Below, piece by piece: positions 29,966 to 43,849 of a stretch of DNA of 64,000 nt. This DNA is from Polytrichum commune (lineage: Eukaryota > Streptophyta > Polytrichopsida > Polytrichales > Polytrichaceae). The position numbers were made by a program, and so were the translations under genes. The stretch is taken from NCBI GenBank assembly GCA_950295325.1, contig OX485803.1, positions 44,777,554 through 44,841,553 of the forward strand. Reading direction: 5' to 3'. The notes beneath the pieces were generated by a model. That model was given only the letters and a program-made list of their open reading frames with translations. It did no database searches and was not told the origin of the DNA. Within the stretch, counting starts at the first letter, position 1. Each line of letters begins with the position of its first letter.

Positions 29966-30594
29966 TTGCCATAGAGGACTCTCTAATTTCACACGAATAC
30001 AATATTTTCCCATCAATTTCTGCCACATGTCAATCATGTATTGGTTGAGACGCTCTTGAGTCCCACATGGAAACTACACCTCGGCACTAGGCAAAGATGA
30101 AATAGAGAACCCCCTACGGCGGTGTTGACATGTCATAATGACTTCAATAAAACACTACGTCCGAGTGCACATCTCCATGTCTATAGTCCTCAAGCACTTG
30201 GCACATATTGGCACTTTGGACCTATTCATTCGGTGGGCCCCATCGAGGGCCATTGAGCATTTTGACTTCCATTATTTATACACGATAGTCATAAATTACG
30301 AACTCCGAGGGTCGAGACATTGATACTTGTGAAGGGCTTCAAGTACATCATAGTGTCATGCCCATTGCCATTATAATAAGCAAGAACTATATTATTCGTG
30401 TAAGTGTCCGTTTCGTAGTATGTGTGTAAGTTACACATCTTTCATGTCGGTGATTGTAGTACGTCGGGGCCATGGACAATCATAACCAAATATCATAAGT
30501 TACTTAATCATTCAAGTTCCTAGTAAAATAATGCCCACTTCCCAATAGCACAAATAGAAAATGTTATCTCACTTAAAGAGGTCAGTCAGTCTAT
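29966..30594. other. gene-free stretch
   Basis: No gene or delimited repeat is seen. Confidence 0.4.
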
Positions 30595-30840
30595 TCCAGA
30601 CGTAAGTCCACATACAGTGTCCGGGGAGATTTTGGGGGCATAATTGCTCAAGCTCCTAGCGTTCCATGTTGACATCTTTCGGTTTTTCTTGGTTAATTCG
30701 AGGTATAATATTCTCTAAATTCCTCTAAAATGATCGCTAATTTTCCTAAAGCTTTGAACTTCATCGGGTTATTTTTCAAACTCAACCGGTTCATCTATAA
30801 CTAGTGGTCGGTTCTCCCTGTTGGTTGATAGTCCACATCC
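30595..30840 (+). repeat. ACCGGTT dispersed repeat copy
   Basis: Runs from GTCCGGGGAGATTTTGGGGG through GTTGACATCTTTCGG and CCTCTAAAATGATCG to CTCAACCGGTTCATCTATAA and GGTTCTCCC. It matches the copies at 1075, 35570, 36841 and 43850. Class unknown. Confidence 0.6.
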
Positions 30841-33800
30841 TGGGTTTTTTGGGTTTAAAAAAATAATAAAAAGTATTAGCAGGTTGGTTGCACAACGCAC
30901 AATAAAGAATGCCATTTGGGTGTGTATATGTATGTGTGTGCCCCCCCCCCCCCAATCCAAAGTTAAAGTTGGCAACAATATGTAACTTTTCTCCTTTAAA
31001 ATTAGAATTAGGTCACAAGGGAGGAGTTATTATGGCTAATGTGTTGGTGACAACATTGGTTACGTATGTGACATTCGATGCGGGAGTTGGTAGCAACTTG
31101 CCAATCCACATGTAAGCTCCCAAACCAAGTTGGAAAGGATCCCAAGTTTGACTTTACATGATTCTTGCTACCAACATAATTTTTTTTTTAAAATGAATTC
31201 CATAGTTGTGTGAGATAATAATAATCCTTACAAGCCGAGGTGGACGATTCCTTCCGTCCACACAAGGCATGCGGGTATTATTCAATTAGTTTTCTTAATC
31301 GGATACTTATATTTCATTGATTTGTGGTTTAGTAGGATCAAAGAACAAACACCTTAAATGCATATGATTCTATGAAGAGATTGGACTATATATGAACTTC
31401 AAATTTTACTAACTACTCCACACTCTATGATGAACACAATTGTGTTTTGTCAAGCAATCAACAAATATGCACCTCCAATAATTATAATTGAGTTTGGGAG
31501 GTTCGATTTTCAATTATGTTTTTGTTGATGCTTCATTGTAGGTTTGCTAATGCGACACCGATTTTGTTGTGTGAATCTAATTGGTAGGAGTTGGTTGAAA
31601 TGAAAAACGAATTGAATAATACCAGCAAACCTTAAGGTATGTTTCCGGGATGTTGCCCTATCGTGGGCACTTCAACCTCCACAAAGGATTTAGGCCATTG
31701 GATTGGATTGGGAATTGGCTCGTATGGTTTATCAATAGATAAATTACAAAATTCATAAGATGTCATAGCGAAGTTTCATTTTTAAATATTTTACTAAACA
31801 TGCCCTACCAACCATATTAATTGCTTTAAATTGTCCACGGGGGGGTCACACCCCTTACATTTCATAGCCACGTGCGATAAAAGTTTGCTACCCTATATTA
31901 CATGCCATAGATAATTTTTAAAATTATGATATTTTTTCTACATACACATAACCATTGGTAATATATTTTGTATATTTTTTTGAAATTTTTAGTCATCTTC
32001 ATTTTTTGTAGTAATTATTTTAGTTCAATGTTGCGTCATTCTAGTTAGAAACGGTATGTTTTATTAAAAAAACAAATCATCAAATTTGGTTACAAATTTT
32101 TATTATGTAATAGATACCATGTATATCTACTCATGAAAAAAAAATCATAAACTTTTGAACCATTTTGGTGATGCTTTATGTAAAAAGTAGATTTTTTTTT
32201 ATCGCACGTGGTGTTCAACTTGACAATGAAGTGCACCCCCCGTGAAATTGTCTCAAACTTTTGGAGGATTTATGAGTATTCACTTTGAAATTATTGTGCC
32301 ACTGATACTTAAAATGATAGACCTTCTATGTTCTCAACATTTTTATTAAATCCCACTTGAAACGTGGTGCGTACTTTTTCTTCATCTATTATGGTGACTT
32401 CATATAAGATGCGTGCACCTATTATGGACAATGTACCTACACTGGACACTATCTATGCCCTTCCTATATTGTAGACGTGAGATGAAAATCAATCCTACAT
32501 TTTGTCCATTTGAGGTACATTGCCCACAGTAGGTGCACATATCTCATAGAGATCATTTTGTGACTTAAATATGTTAGGTTATTGAACTCAAGGGCCAAAG
32601 CATAACGACCTCATTTATATTCATCTAAGCACATTATGACAAACATTGTCACTACTACCGTACGTGTGGGGTATGTGGCTATAAAATTATGCAACTCTTG
32701 CTAAAAGAATTAAGTTTTCCAATGATGTGTTCGAGTCAATAAAGGCTCTACCCTATGTGAGCATGACATATGGCACAAAGCTTGGAAAACAATCTATTTA
32801 TGTTGAATCTCATATGCATATACAATGCATCCCCAAAAGAATGATTGTTGATATGATGATCTATGCTAGTTTGTGGTTTTGCATATATAAGATAAAACAA
32901 ATTGTGATTTTTAATTCTTTTCTTATGGATGAAATTGCCAAAATAATCCCTCAAAAACATAAATACTATATGAAAATGCCAAATTTGGATGAATAAGTAT
33001 AAAATTTGGATGAATATTTTTCTAATTATTCATATGTAGCTTCATCACTCCAAAGATTGTAGCAAATGCTCCTCGCTTGGAACTAATTATAGATCAAAAT
33101 AAATATTGTTAAAAAATCTAAAATACTACCCCAAAACATTGCTTTTTTTTATGACATGTTGTAGGCCACACTGACTATGAGTTTCATTCTCACTAGTAAC
33201 TCACAACTACACAATTATAATGTCATTTATGCGTTTTACTTTATAAGATTGTGTATTATTATCAATCCTTACAGATTATGTTATTTTTTCATGCATTTCT
33301 CATACACTAGTGTACAACTAGTAGACTAAAATTATATGCATTAATATACAAATAGTATAAAAAAGGTTGTAGTATGGTATTGTACATTGATAGGGCTCCT
33401 ATTGTACATGTTTATCTCAAACTCGTGGATAATGACAACTATATCATTATGACATGAACTCCACATGAACGCATGAAGGTACTTACTACTTCCTACTAGG
33501 CATTCCAAGAACATAGAGAAATGAGTTTTTTTTTAAAATTTTTTAAAATTTTTTTAAGTGATTCACTATACTCTCTGAGCAAAACCAAAGAACAACTCCA
33601 TTTTCCTTAATATGGTTATTTTATGTGAGTTTACCGATGTAATTTGGCCCTTAATATGCCCCAATGACCCAATGCTCACTTCTTGGTGGGAAAGTACTAT
33701 ACAAGCCCCGTCACATATGGCCATCCACCCCTCCCACCACCACCACCACTCAGCATGGAGACTCTTATGTTTCAAAAATAAGTCATTATAAGTTTCATAA

Positions 33801-34499
33801 GATTCTTCATTGATTCAAAGGAGAAGGTTATTACATAGTGCATTTGATGCTCATAGAAGGTCTTTAACCCCTAAAGACTAAAGCAAAACCTCCCCAAAAT
33901 TGCTTTGAGTTGCTTATTACAAAAATTTCACACCTCTTATGGAGAATTTGGTCATATGGATGCCATCTTTATAAAGTTAGTATTGTTAACGCAATGTTAA
34001 ACCATATGCGTGCCAAAGAGTTTGAAGATTATAACTAATATGTGTATCTTGATATGGTTGGCCTTTAGTGGTTAAGACTTGAGAGTGGTTAAGACTTGAG
34101 CAAGGAGGTAGTCCATCTTGCATGTGGGTGTTGTCCATTGTAAGTATCAACTGTCTCTAGTATTTTGGGAAACAACCAAAACCAAACATCCTCCCTCAAA
34201 TAGCATTGAGATTTATTATACGTGACACCTATCATAAAGTCATAGAACTTTGGCCCCCCTCTAGATTGGCATATGAACTTTAAAATTATGAATTTTAGAA
34301 TCTTGCGTTTATGTTTTCCATTTCTAGACAAATAATAAACTAACATTAAACTTAAAACTATCCTAGGAATAAAAGATTATATCTCTTTGCTCTAATAGAA
34401 GATGTACAATACACCAAATTGCCCAAAGGCTCCAATCAAACCAAAAGACAACAATCTACACTTTCATTAATGCTAGTTAGCATAAAAATAGACCACGAG
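30841..34499. other. gene-free stretch
   Basis: No recognisable gene in 3.7 kb. A C13 run lies at about 30941-30953. ATGTGG-family fragments are likely at about 31290-31800 (GGATACTTATATTTCATTG; TTGCCCTATCGTGGGCACTT). The rest is AT-rich with short frames lacking motifs. Confidence 0.4.
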
Positions 34500-34890
34500 A
34501 TCAAGAGATGACTTTATGCATAATTGGTGCCCCCGATGATAACCAAATCCCATCAACCTCTACCCCAATCCACACGTTACAATTCAAAGAATCTATATTA
34601 TGCCATGATAGATTCCCAAGGACTAATGAAACAAATACACCAAATAGCCTTTATATACCTAGCATACTTAGTCCTAAACAAAGAAAAGTAGACAACAAAC
34701 CAAGAATTCATGGACCCCTCATATAAATGGATGACACCTAGCAATGTTAACCCAACTACATTGAGACCACCTTCCAAAAAAAGGAATATGCATACTTTGA
34801 CTTTGGGTGAAGCCCGATCAACGTAAAGGAAGAACAATCTCCCATTCACGTTGGTGCACAACAATGATGTTCATTTTATTTTATTCTATC
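34500..34890 (+). pseudogene. relic C of the dual-endonuclease LINE (internally deleted)
   Basis: One frame reads LCIIGAPDDNQIPSTSTPIH, then LQFKESILCHDRFP, matching ILCILGAP...VQFIEFTYCHDRFP of the RLE. It then jumps to YIPSILSPKQRKVDNK, matching YLTYIILNKRKLDNK at the C-terminus, so the middle of the RLE is deleted. A 3' UTR-like stretch follows (ACCACCTTCC, GAAGCCCGATC, CCCATTCACGTTGGTG). Confidence 0.75.
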
Positions 34891-35569
34891 AATACAGGTG
34901 TGTGCGTGTGTGTTACCCTTAGAGAGTTGCATTTTTGCATGAAATTAAGCAATGGATCCTTCATGGGCAAGGGATGTGACTATGTTGCATGTGGGAGAGG
35001 GGGATTCATTGTAAATGAGCGTACCTCTCATCTATCCAACATACAAACTGAGTCCCTTATGGGTTTGTTGCCAATTCGTCTCAAATGATCTCAAATAGAC
35101 TAATTCGGGGTCTTCAAAGCTAACTGTGGTTTCAATAAACTCAAAAAGTTGACCTCCAGATCACACACTACGTTGGATGAATGAGAGGTAGGCGCGTATA
35201 CGATATTCCTCTTTCTTTGTGCATGTGTGGAAAGGGTTCCTTATAGCCTTGGAGGTAAGGGCATTGGCTCGTCCATGGTAATTTACCATGAAGTAGGACT
35301 ATTTGATCCACTTGTTTCCCAAGTAACTCTCGATTTGTAGGATATGGAGTAGATAACCAACGAGAGGAGAACGGATGATTAATCATGGGAGCCACGAGTC
35401 ATCCATGTACCCGAAGCTAGGTATGAGTTATAATTGATGAGCTCATGAACGAAATATGAGAATTGTGGATGATATTGTGTGTCCTTGGATGAAAGTTTAT
35501 GATAAACCGTATGCTCTTGGACGAGTTATCAAAATAAAAGAATAGGAAGTCTACACATAATCAATTGAG
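34891..35569. other. gene-free stretch
   Basis: No gene. GTTGGATGAATGAGAGG near 35173 recurs near 22732, so part of this is a dispersed repeat I could not delimit. Confidence 0.4.
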
Positions 35570-36110
35570 GTGTTTGAGGAGGTTTTTGGACATAATTGGC
35601 CAAGATCCTAGTGTTTCCAAGACGAACTAGTTAAATGTCGACATCCTTCAATTTTCCTTGACTAAATTGAAGAATCTTCCTATAAATTCCTCTAAATGGA
35701 TCGGTAATTTTCTCGATGCCTTACGTTTGAACTAGTTATCTTCCAAACTCCACTAGTTCACCTGTCACTACACTATATACGATAGTGTTTGATACACTAA
35801 ATACGAATGCATACACTAAATGTCAATAACCCTATGAAAGTAAGTAACACTAAATGCAAACTCAAACACTAAATACCAACTATGATAATGTGTGGAAGTT
35901 ACATGTTTAAATTGAGTGCTAGTAAGGATATGAACAAATAAAAGAACAATGATAAAAGGAGAATTCCAGGATATCTTCTAGCATATCTCCTAACACTAAT
36001 TACAAAAAATTGGAAATTAGGGTTGAGCAGGGTAGGGTGGTAACAACATTAAACATAATCAAACACTAACTATCCTATTTAGTGTAGTGGTTGATTCTCC
36101 CCGTCCATCC
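35570..36110 (+). repeat. ACCGGTT repeat copy split by a MITE
   Basis: The left part (35570-35770) runs from TTTTTGGACATAATTGGCCA to TTCACCTGTCACTA. The right part (36085-36110) resumes as TAGTGGTTGATTCTCCCC. In unbroken copies these two halves are contiguous (TTCATCTGTAACTAGCGG), so the MITE entered at this TA. Confidence 0.65.
35771..36084. mobile_element. TA-flanked MITE, copy 2
   Basis: Begins CACTATATACGATAGTG and ends CTATCCTATTTAGTG, with TA on both sides. It shares CCTATGAAAGTAAGTAACAC and AGGGTAGGGTGGTAACAAC with copies 1 and 3. The host repeat supplies an empty site that supports a 2-bp TA duplication. Confidence 0.8.
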
Positions 36111-36840
36111 ATCGCTTCAAAACTTTCATGTCGGATGAACGGGGAGGTATGCTCATATGCGATAATTCTCTCTCTCTCTCTCTCTCTCTCTCTTTCGATT
36201 TCACTAGTTCCCTTTTACGTCGGCGATCGTGGTGGGTCCCCACCTCGAAGAGGTATCGGGGGGCCCACCGTGTCCGATTACATTGAATTGGTGGTGGAGG
36301 CAATGATAGCCCAAACTAGGGTTTCCACTCAAAAATATGCTCCTCTTTAAATCGATTGTTTATTAAGTACAAACTAGTGGTACCTAGGGGGAGGGGGGTA
36401 CCCGATGAGCTTATAGGAGGGAGGCTAGGGAGGGAGGGAGGGCGATATGAGTGGAGGCTTGGCCACTTTGGCAAGTACTACTACTGCCTCCCTGCCACAT
36501 TGCACACGAATCTTATGACACACAATGTAATAAGTGAGAGCCCCGAAACAACACACAACCAACCCACAACAACACACGGTGCCCCACCTCTTTCAATACA
36601 CAACTTAAATCACTTAGGGTTTGCTTTGCTTCCGATGCCCAACTCGCTAGCTAGGGCATATTATGAGTGGCCGTGCCCTCACCAAAAAGCTGAGCGGTGG
36701 GGCTTCACATGCTCCCACTCCCCCGCCTTTCCCTTTCTTTCTTTTTAAACTTATTTTTGCTCTCGACTGGCAAGGCAAGCCTTTTTTTTAGGGCTATACC
36801 GGTGTGTGTGTGTGAGAGAGAGAGGGTTCTTGGGCATAGT
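36111..36840. other. gene-free stretch with (CT)n and (GGGA)n
   Basis: A (CT)n microsatellite lies at about 36167-36194, and GGGAGGGAGGGAGGG near 36429. Open frames at 36087-36350 and 36356-36748 show no domain. No gene is supported. Confidence 0.4.
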
Positions 36841-37560
36841 TGGTCGAGATCCTAGTGTTTCCAAGTGCAATCGGTCAGTGCCCGGGAAGTTTTGGGGGCA
36901 TAGTCGGTCAAGGTCCGAGTGATTTGGAAATCCAACCGGTTACATGTAGTGATCGGGGAGTGATTTTTGGGCCTCATAATCGGTTGAGATCCTCCTAGTG
37001 TTTGCAAGTCCAACCGGTTACATATTAATGACATCCTTCGGTGTTTCTATATTAATTAGTTTGAGGTATATTCTTCCATAAATTCCTCTAAAGTGATAAT
37101 GATTCTCCTGCAGTCTTGATGAACTTCTTCACCTGGTTGGTTATTTCTCAAACTCAACCGCTTCATTTGTAACTAACTGCCGGTTCTCCCCGATCATAGG
37201 TTACATGTATGTTGACATCATCTTCTGGTGTTGCTTCTTCCATTCATTTGAGGTATATTCTTGTAGAGAATCCTCTAACATGTTTGGTGATTCTCCTCAA
37301 GTCTCCAACTTCAACCGGTATATATATTCAACTGAACCGGTTCATCTGTTACTAACCACAGGTTCTCCCCAAGCCCTGGTCCAGCCGGTTCCATGTTCAC
37401 ACCTTTTTTGGTTTTTCTTTTATTAATTTGAGGTGTATTCTCTAATTCCCTCTAAAACTTGCCGGTACTCTTCCTAAAGTCTCAAACTTCAACCGGTTAT
37501 TTCTCAAACTCAACCGGTGCATCTGTAACTAGCGGTTTGGTTCTCCTTGTCCATTGGGCC
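36841..37560 (+). repeat. ACCGGTT repeat, several adjacent partial copies
   Basis: The motif order GGGGGCATAGTCGGTCAAGG, CCAACCGGTTACATG, TTGAGGTATATTC, CTCAACCGGTTCATCTG and GGTTCTCCCC recurs three to four times with internal deletions. This is the densest cluster of the family in the window. Confidence 0.65.
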
Positions 37561-40500
37561 ATATCTTAACCCCTTCTTAAATGTTGATGTTGTTTTCATC
37601 ACAATTATTATACAAGAAGTATATTCTCAGGGTGAGTTCAAAGCACAGGTCTAGGTCTAGGAAACTCGAGGTTCAAAACACTTTCTAGTGCACATATATT
37701 CCTTTGGGATTCAAATTCGGACCCGTCATCTAGCCAAGAAGATTGGTTTTTCAAACTAGGAGGAGTGTTTTCTTGAGTAGAACACCACATTAATGCCATT
37801 TCACTTTTTCATCTTTTTCCCTTCTTTAAGTATTTGGACCTCGAGCTTATATTACTAGATTAAACTCGTTTGATCCCAAATTTTGCTCTCAACCAAAAGG
37901 ATCACTCGGTTTTGGAGTTTTGTTTGCTTTTGGACCATAGTGTAAACCATGGGGCTTACGTACGGTGACATTTGGAATTCAGAACGGGGCAATTCGTCAA
38001 GAAACTAAAAGCATAGGTTGAACTATATAATGCAATGAGCGTGTGCTTAAGACCTTGTCAGGCTCGGGTGCACATGAACATCCAATGCCTCCAAGGTCGT
38101 AAGCAAGCAAGGACTTAAGTCTCCAAAACCAAGGGAAGGGGAAGTAAGTAGCAGTGCCCTCTGAGGCCCCAATCTCGAGCCCCCTGCCCACTGCCCACTG
38201 GAAAGTTTCCGGAAGTCGGGTTGGGTAGCTCCACATTAAACTTCACCCTCCTCAAAAACTTTACCCCTAAGAAGGACCTTTTTTTTTTGAGTTCGGGCAT
38301 CCACCTTTGCCCAACCACACCAACGTACACGTTCATGGTATGATGTTTTAGTTTGGAACATGTAGATGGCTAAAATCTTATTTAAGAAGAGATGCAAACT
38401 TTCTTTAATAAGTTGATGAATGAGGGTGAGCTTTGTAAGGCGATTATGGGGAGATATTGCATGAGCCTTTAGGGGGGGCTAAAAGGTGTTTGTGTTGGAT
38501 CATTGGGATGACTAGAATGAAATAGTTTTGATTGCTCATATGTCGTCCACACTCAAAGAAAAGTTGTTTACAATGTCACTTAAAGATGGCATTGTAGCGT
38601 GTGGTTGAGAGTTGCACTTGACCTCTTGACCTGACAAAATACCATGTATAAGGTTCTGATTGATAATGTTCGTAGACAATCCGTGTTTAAATATGTCTAG
38701 TATCTAGTTATGTTTCAAGTGAGTTATCCTTATGGGACCCTCATGTGGTCGCTCTTCTCAATTAAACTCCTATGTTACTTCTAACCTTTGTTGTGACACT
38801 TATTAATATTTCGACAAACATTATAACTATGAACAGACTTGAAGACAGGATAGGGCACACTATAGGGCTTGTGACATTAAATGCTACATATTATTGTAGT
38901 CCCTCGAGGGGGTGCAATTCGAGTGTGTTTCAAAGTCTATGTCTAAAATGTGGTTTATCGGAGTTAATTTTATAGCACACAAAAAGTCATAATAGAACAA
39001 CAACAAAAAAGAAAAAGGAACATCAACATTTTCACATTGACATGCGATGTCCGTTCATCATCTCCTGCCCATATTTGTGTGGTTTTGTTTTTTTTGTTTT
39101 TTTGTTTGTTTTGTTTTGTTTGGGGGGGGGGGGGGAGCAACAAGACACAATAACGTTATTGATATATGATGTTATTTTTTTTTTAAAAAGTTTGTTGAAG
39201 CTTGGCGTTAGTGAGGATTGTTGGTATTTTGAAATGAAAGCATTGCCAACCATTGATTTTAACTTCATCTAGTGTGATCGATAATTCTATAGATAACATA
39301 TACATCTTGTGATTTTTTTTGATTGAAATAACCTTTGTGTTTTGATGGAATCCAAACATTCTAAGTGAGTTTCAAGGGTGAGAAGGGGTTTATAGATGAC
39401 GTGGATACAATCTAAGGAATTCTAAACATAACATGTGCAATGTTAATCATGGATCCTTTTAGACTTAAAAATTACAAGCAAGTGGGATCAACTTGGGCTA
39501 AGGGAGTAGGGTGATGTATATTCTAGGGGTGGTGCAATTATCTAAACTCAAGGTTGGATCCAAACTTATGTATCCACCCTTCTTTACTCAAAATTAAATC
39601 TTGCTTGAGTTATTATTATTTTTTAATTCCAATACCTAATGCAAAATATTAAAACATAGATGCTCAATAAATAAATAAAACATCTAAAACTTATTTAAAA
39701 AATCTTCCCTTTGCCATCTTACATAGTTAACAAGTATTTGACTAAACTCAAACAATCGAGGAGTCTACATTAAAATTTGATCGATTAATGATGTTAAATA
39801 TTAAGTTAACTAGGAAATTAATGAATAAAAACCCTCAAATTGTAGTAAACAAAAATGGGACCCAGGGGGACTCCTGATGTCCAAATTATTCTTGGCTTCA
39901 ACTTAAAAATCAAGTATTTATAAGAAATGAGAAGTAGTAAAGTATCCTACAAATTTGATGATATATTAATACAACAAGGTTAATCTCCAAGAACATTGAG
40001 AGGTCTACCCATCCACACACTTGAAATTAAAATATACTCAACATGATATTTAAAATGAGGCACATGTGGAGAATAGAAATGGGATTTAGGAAATACAACT
40101 TTAGTCCTAAAATATTTAACACAAGTTTTGCATTAAATCAAGCAATGTACAGTAAATTATTAAAAAAACTCTAACTTGAATAGCAATAGAAATCCTAGAT
40201 TATGCATTTCTACTATATCATCAGAAGATCGGGAGGGCTCTTGATAGTATAGTAGTCTTGAATTGGCCATCATCTCTGAAGCTGACTGGATGATGTTTGG
40301 AATGAATATTGGATTGGGAGAGCTCTTTGCAGGCCATGTAGTCCTTTGTGCCTCCTATGAGTTTCCTACCTTCTATGTCGAATAAGGACTAGGAGAGCTC
40401 TGGTGTCTAGGTAGTCTTTAGTGACTCCTCTCTAAAGTTATTTGAATTTTGTTTGGGCAAAACCTTGAGGTGTGGGAAACATATGAACTCATAAAGAGAT

Positions 40501-43293
40501 GAGTTGGTTGAACTTGCAAAAGAGAAAACGAAAGATGTGAGCTTGTATAAGTATATTGAAGTATCAAAGAAAATTAAAAAGAAGAGATTTACAAAATGAA
40601 AAGTCAAACTACCTCCCAAAAGTTGTAGACATTGTCCAATGCGCAACCTCATGCATTGTGATGAGGAAGAATCAACTGCAGTGATTTGCCTTAGGCGATT
40701 AGCAACATAGGAGTTACACTTTGATAGATTCATGGGTTGCAAGTCCACACACTTCTTTAAAGATTTCCTAGATTAAAAAATGTAGTGGCTAACAATGCCA
40801 CACTCATAGACACTTGATACAGACAAAAAACAAAGTTTAGAGAGTGTCCATGCAATTAAATTAAAGAAGAATAACCCGTAGAAATGATGGATTAGGAGGC
40901 CTTCCGGCTCATGGTAGAAACATGATGAAGAAAATCAAACATGAATAGAAAGAGAGTATGAAATATTCACTCAACGTGTTCCAAGATTCTGTTGAGTTTG
41001 GCAAGCAATTGCCGGTTTCAAATGGCCCAAACCATTTATAGTAATGTGGAATTGGTTTGCTCATGTGTGATATAATTGGTTTGGGCATGTATAAGATTCT
41101 CCATGTAGAGGTAATAAATGATGATGATATTATCTACAACTGCTAAGTGTGGGGGAAGTGAGAACACTTGAAGGCCTTCTTCCTAATGTGTTTGCCACAT
41201 GTTGATCATCAACAAACAAGATATTGCCCTCCCTGCAACAAGACGTATTTTTGTAGTGCCTAAAGAGGAATTCTTTCTCTTTAAAGAGGAAAATTACTTT
41301 TTTAAAAACTAATGAACCCATTCGTATTCATGCACTTCAATCTACCCCACACAAACACTATTTTACGAATGTTGTTTTTTGGAGATAAGCAGTGAAGAAC
41401 ATTATGAAGGATGGCATCTTCAATGCATGACCATACAATGACATGGAAATTATGTAGGAGTAATGAATTATATAGAGAGAATGACCAACTTGTAAAGCTT
41501 TGGTTGGGGTTGGTACTTAGGTTGCACAGGTGTGATAGAAAACTCAAAATGTTGCAGAGGAGATGCATCGGGAGACCTCTTGATCCCAATATTGAAAAAT
41601 GTATGCGTTGGGAAAATGTGGAACAAACAACAAGGATTTTTATGCATGTTTTATTCATGCAAACTCGAAACATTTTTGGTCATTGACAAGGAAGCACTTA
41701 CAAGGACATGACAATATTTACAAATAAAACTCACGGTATTTGGTTCTAGGGTGAATATCAAAAAATATAAGATGTCAAAGTCATACAACAAAAAGAATTC
41801 TCTCAGATAAAAAATTAAAGAAACCAAAGAAAGCTAAAAATTGTAAACCCAGACTGACCTCTGTGACACTCTCATGAGAACTTGAGGACATGGACATTAG
41901 GTGAAGATGTATTGAATTGCATTCTAAAAGTAATAGGTCCGTGTGGATACTCCCATAGTACCTAGAGTACCTAGAAACTTGTTGAGTTGATTCCACAATC
42001 TCCTTCGGAGCTGGAGCAAGAATTTGAAAACATTTCCACTACATCGTCTAGGAAAAAGGAGATTCACTTCTTTGCTTTCTTTTTAATGAACTTCTTTGCC
42101 TTGAAATTGAAAAATAACATAGTACCGTGAGACCCTTGAGAATGCATCATGATATGTCTGGATGTTATTACTTTGGCATGAACTCCTTTTGCTATATCAA
42201 CATCTTGAGGGTAGTACCTCTTTGAATTTATGGTCCATTAGTAAAACCCAGTGAGCGTCAAACATTTCTAGCTAGGTGTTCCCAAATGGGAGGGGGTTCT
42301 TAGCAACAAACTTCCTTATTTCTATGTTTGACGCCACAAGCGTCTCAACCACTCAAGCAATGGACTTAGGAGATACTTGTGTTCAATTTTCAGATTGGGT
42401 TTTGTAAATGGGAGGATGGATTGCTTGACTCCAACGATTAGGACAATTTTAGTTGGAAAATCATCTATAAGCAAAACATTATATAACATTATATACAATC
42501 TTATTGATAAGTAATGATCTTGTATTTTTGTCATGCCTCCATATCTTTTTTACATGATTTTTTTTTATAGATTTATAATTTTTCCTTTTGAGCTCATTGT
42601 ATAGCATATACCTATCTCTAGATATCTCTATTCTTGTGAAAGAAATGTCCCATGAAAGCTTTTTTGTCCTCTTCATAAGAAATCCCCAAGGTCACTACCA
42701 CAATTCTGCAAATTCACATGCACCTTCACTTCACCTCGCCTTCACGGTCCAATATCCAATACATATGTTCACTTCCACTTACTAAATAAGCAATTGACTA
42801 GGATTCCATTCCCAAAGTGAAACCGTCAACAAAGCATGTAATTAACGTGGACATCAACATTGAGGTTATAAAGCTTTGTGACTTGCCATTTGAAAGGGCC
42901 TCTGTCATTGAAAATTTGAATCTAAAATAGTTTGCTAATTTAACCTCCTTCATTTTCTAATGTGTTAATTAATTCTCTCTCGTTTCACAAGTATTCATAC
43001 ACATTCAAATTGATTAAGTGAAATCAAACGTAATTGAGGGTAATTAAACGCAATGCCTAAGCCTAATTCCATGCCTACTTTGGTATCTTAAATCTTGATT
43101 TCTGAAGTATTTCATAAATGAGGATTAATACACTTAATTACACTTCAGATGCAAGATGCCAAAGCTTGTATATCCTAAATTCCTATTGCCCATCGATCAA
43201 AGCTTGTATCCTAATTACAAACGTGTTGTGGCTCTCCTTTGGCTCCACACATTTGGTGAGCTGAAGGATTCTTGAGAGAAGCCCTCGTTAGCA
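37561..43293. other. gene-free stretch
   Basis: I find no recognisable gene in 5.7 kb. Features seen are a G14 run at about 39122-39135 after a T/G-rich microsatellite, and imperfect repeats of GGGAGAGCTCT near 40230-40400. Frames at 40407-40748 (-) and 41411-41686 (+) have no motif I recognise. Confidence 0.4.
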
Positions 43294-43660
43294 GATAGAT
43301 AGAAACTCCGGTCCCTTTTTAGCAAGGGGCCGGCGTGAATAAAGTGTCCGTTCGTAATGTCAATGACCCGATGCCCACTAGACAAGGGGAAATTGGGGCA
43401 ATACTACTCTCCCCTTTCGAGGATGGGCACTATAGTGACACACTATACTAGTTCCTAGCTAGCCACTAGTGCCTTGAAGATACCGGACATGGTATCCCCC
43501 CAAAGGGCTTTGAGGTACCCATACAACAAGGTCCAAGGACCCCCCACCATAGTTGGGTGGACTAAGGTGGTGAGCACCATGCCGGCATGGGGAATAGAAC
43601 CCACAACCTCCTCATTGGGGGCCATGAGCCTTAACCACCAAGCCAAGGCCCGTGGTGCCT
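43294..43660 (-). mobile_element. tRNA-derived SINE
   Basis: On the minus strand the 5' part reads like a tRNA. An A box GGCTTGGTGGTTAAGG (complement of 43629-43644) and a B box GGGTTCTATTCCC (complement of 43590-43602) sit at tRNA-like spacing. The element is flanked by a perfect 13-bp direct repeat GCCCTCGTTAGCA (43281-43293 and 43661-43673). A pol III head plus a long target duplication is the SINE signature. The body is about 367 bp, with no coding capacity. SINEs borrow a LINE reverse transcriptase; the partner is unknown here. Confidence 0.8.
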
Positions 43661-43849
43661 GCCCTCGTTAGCATAATCGATGCCCAATGTTGAAATTTGG
43701 ATATATAAAGGGCTTGTGTATGGGATGGAGCATGCAATCTTGCCTTAAAAGGTCTAAGTTAGACGTGTTTTATTTGGTTATTTTTCTTATTCATATTGAT
43801 CATGTGTCTTATAGCCTAGGAGAATTGGACTACTCAGAAAAAGTAACCA

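Noticed and set aside
36356-36748. 130-codon open frame
   Set aside because: Low-complexity, overlaps repeats and simple sequence, no family resemblance.
41411-41686. Open frame of 91 codons as a gene
   Set aside because: No motif, no splice or codon-use support; consistent with chance in AT-rich DNA.
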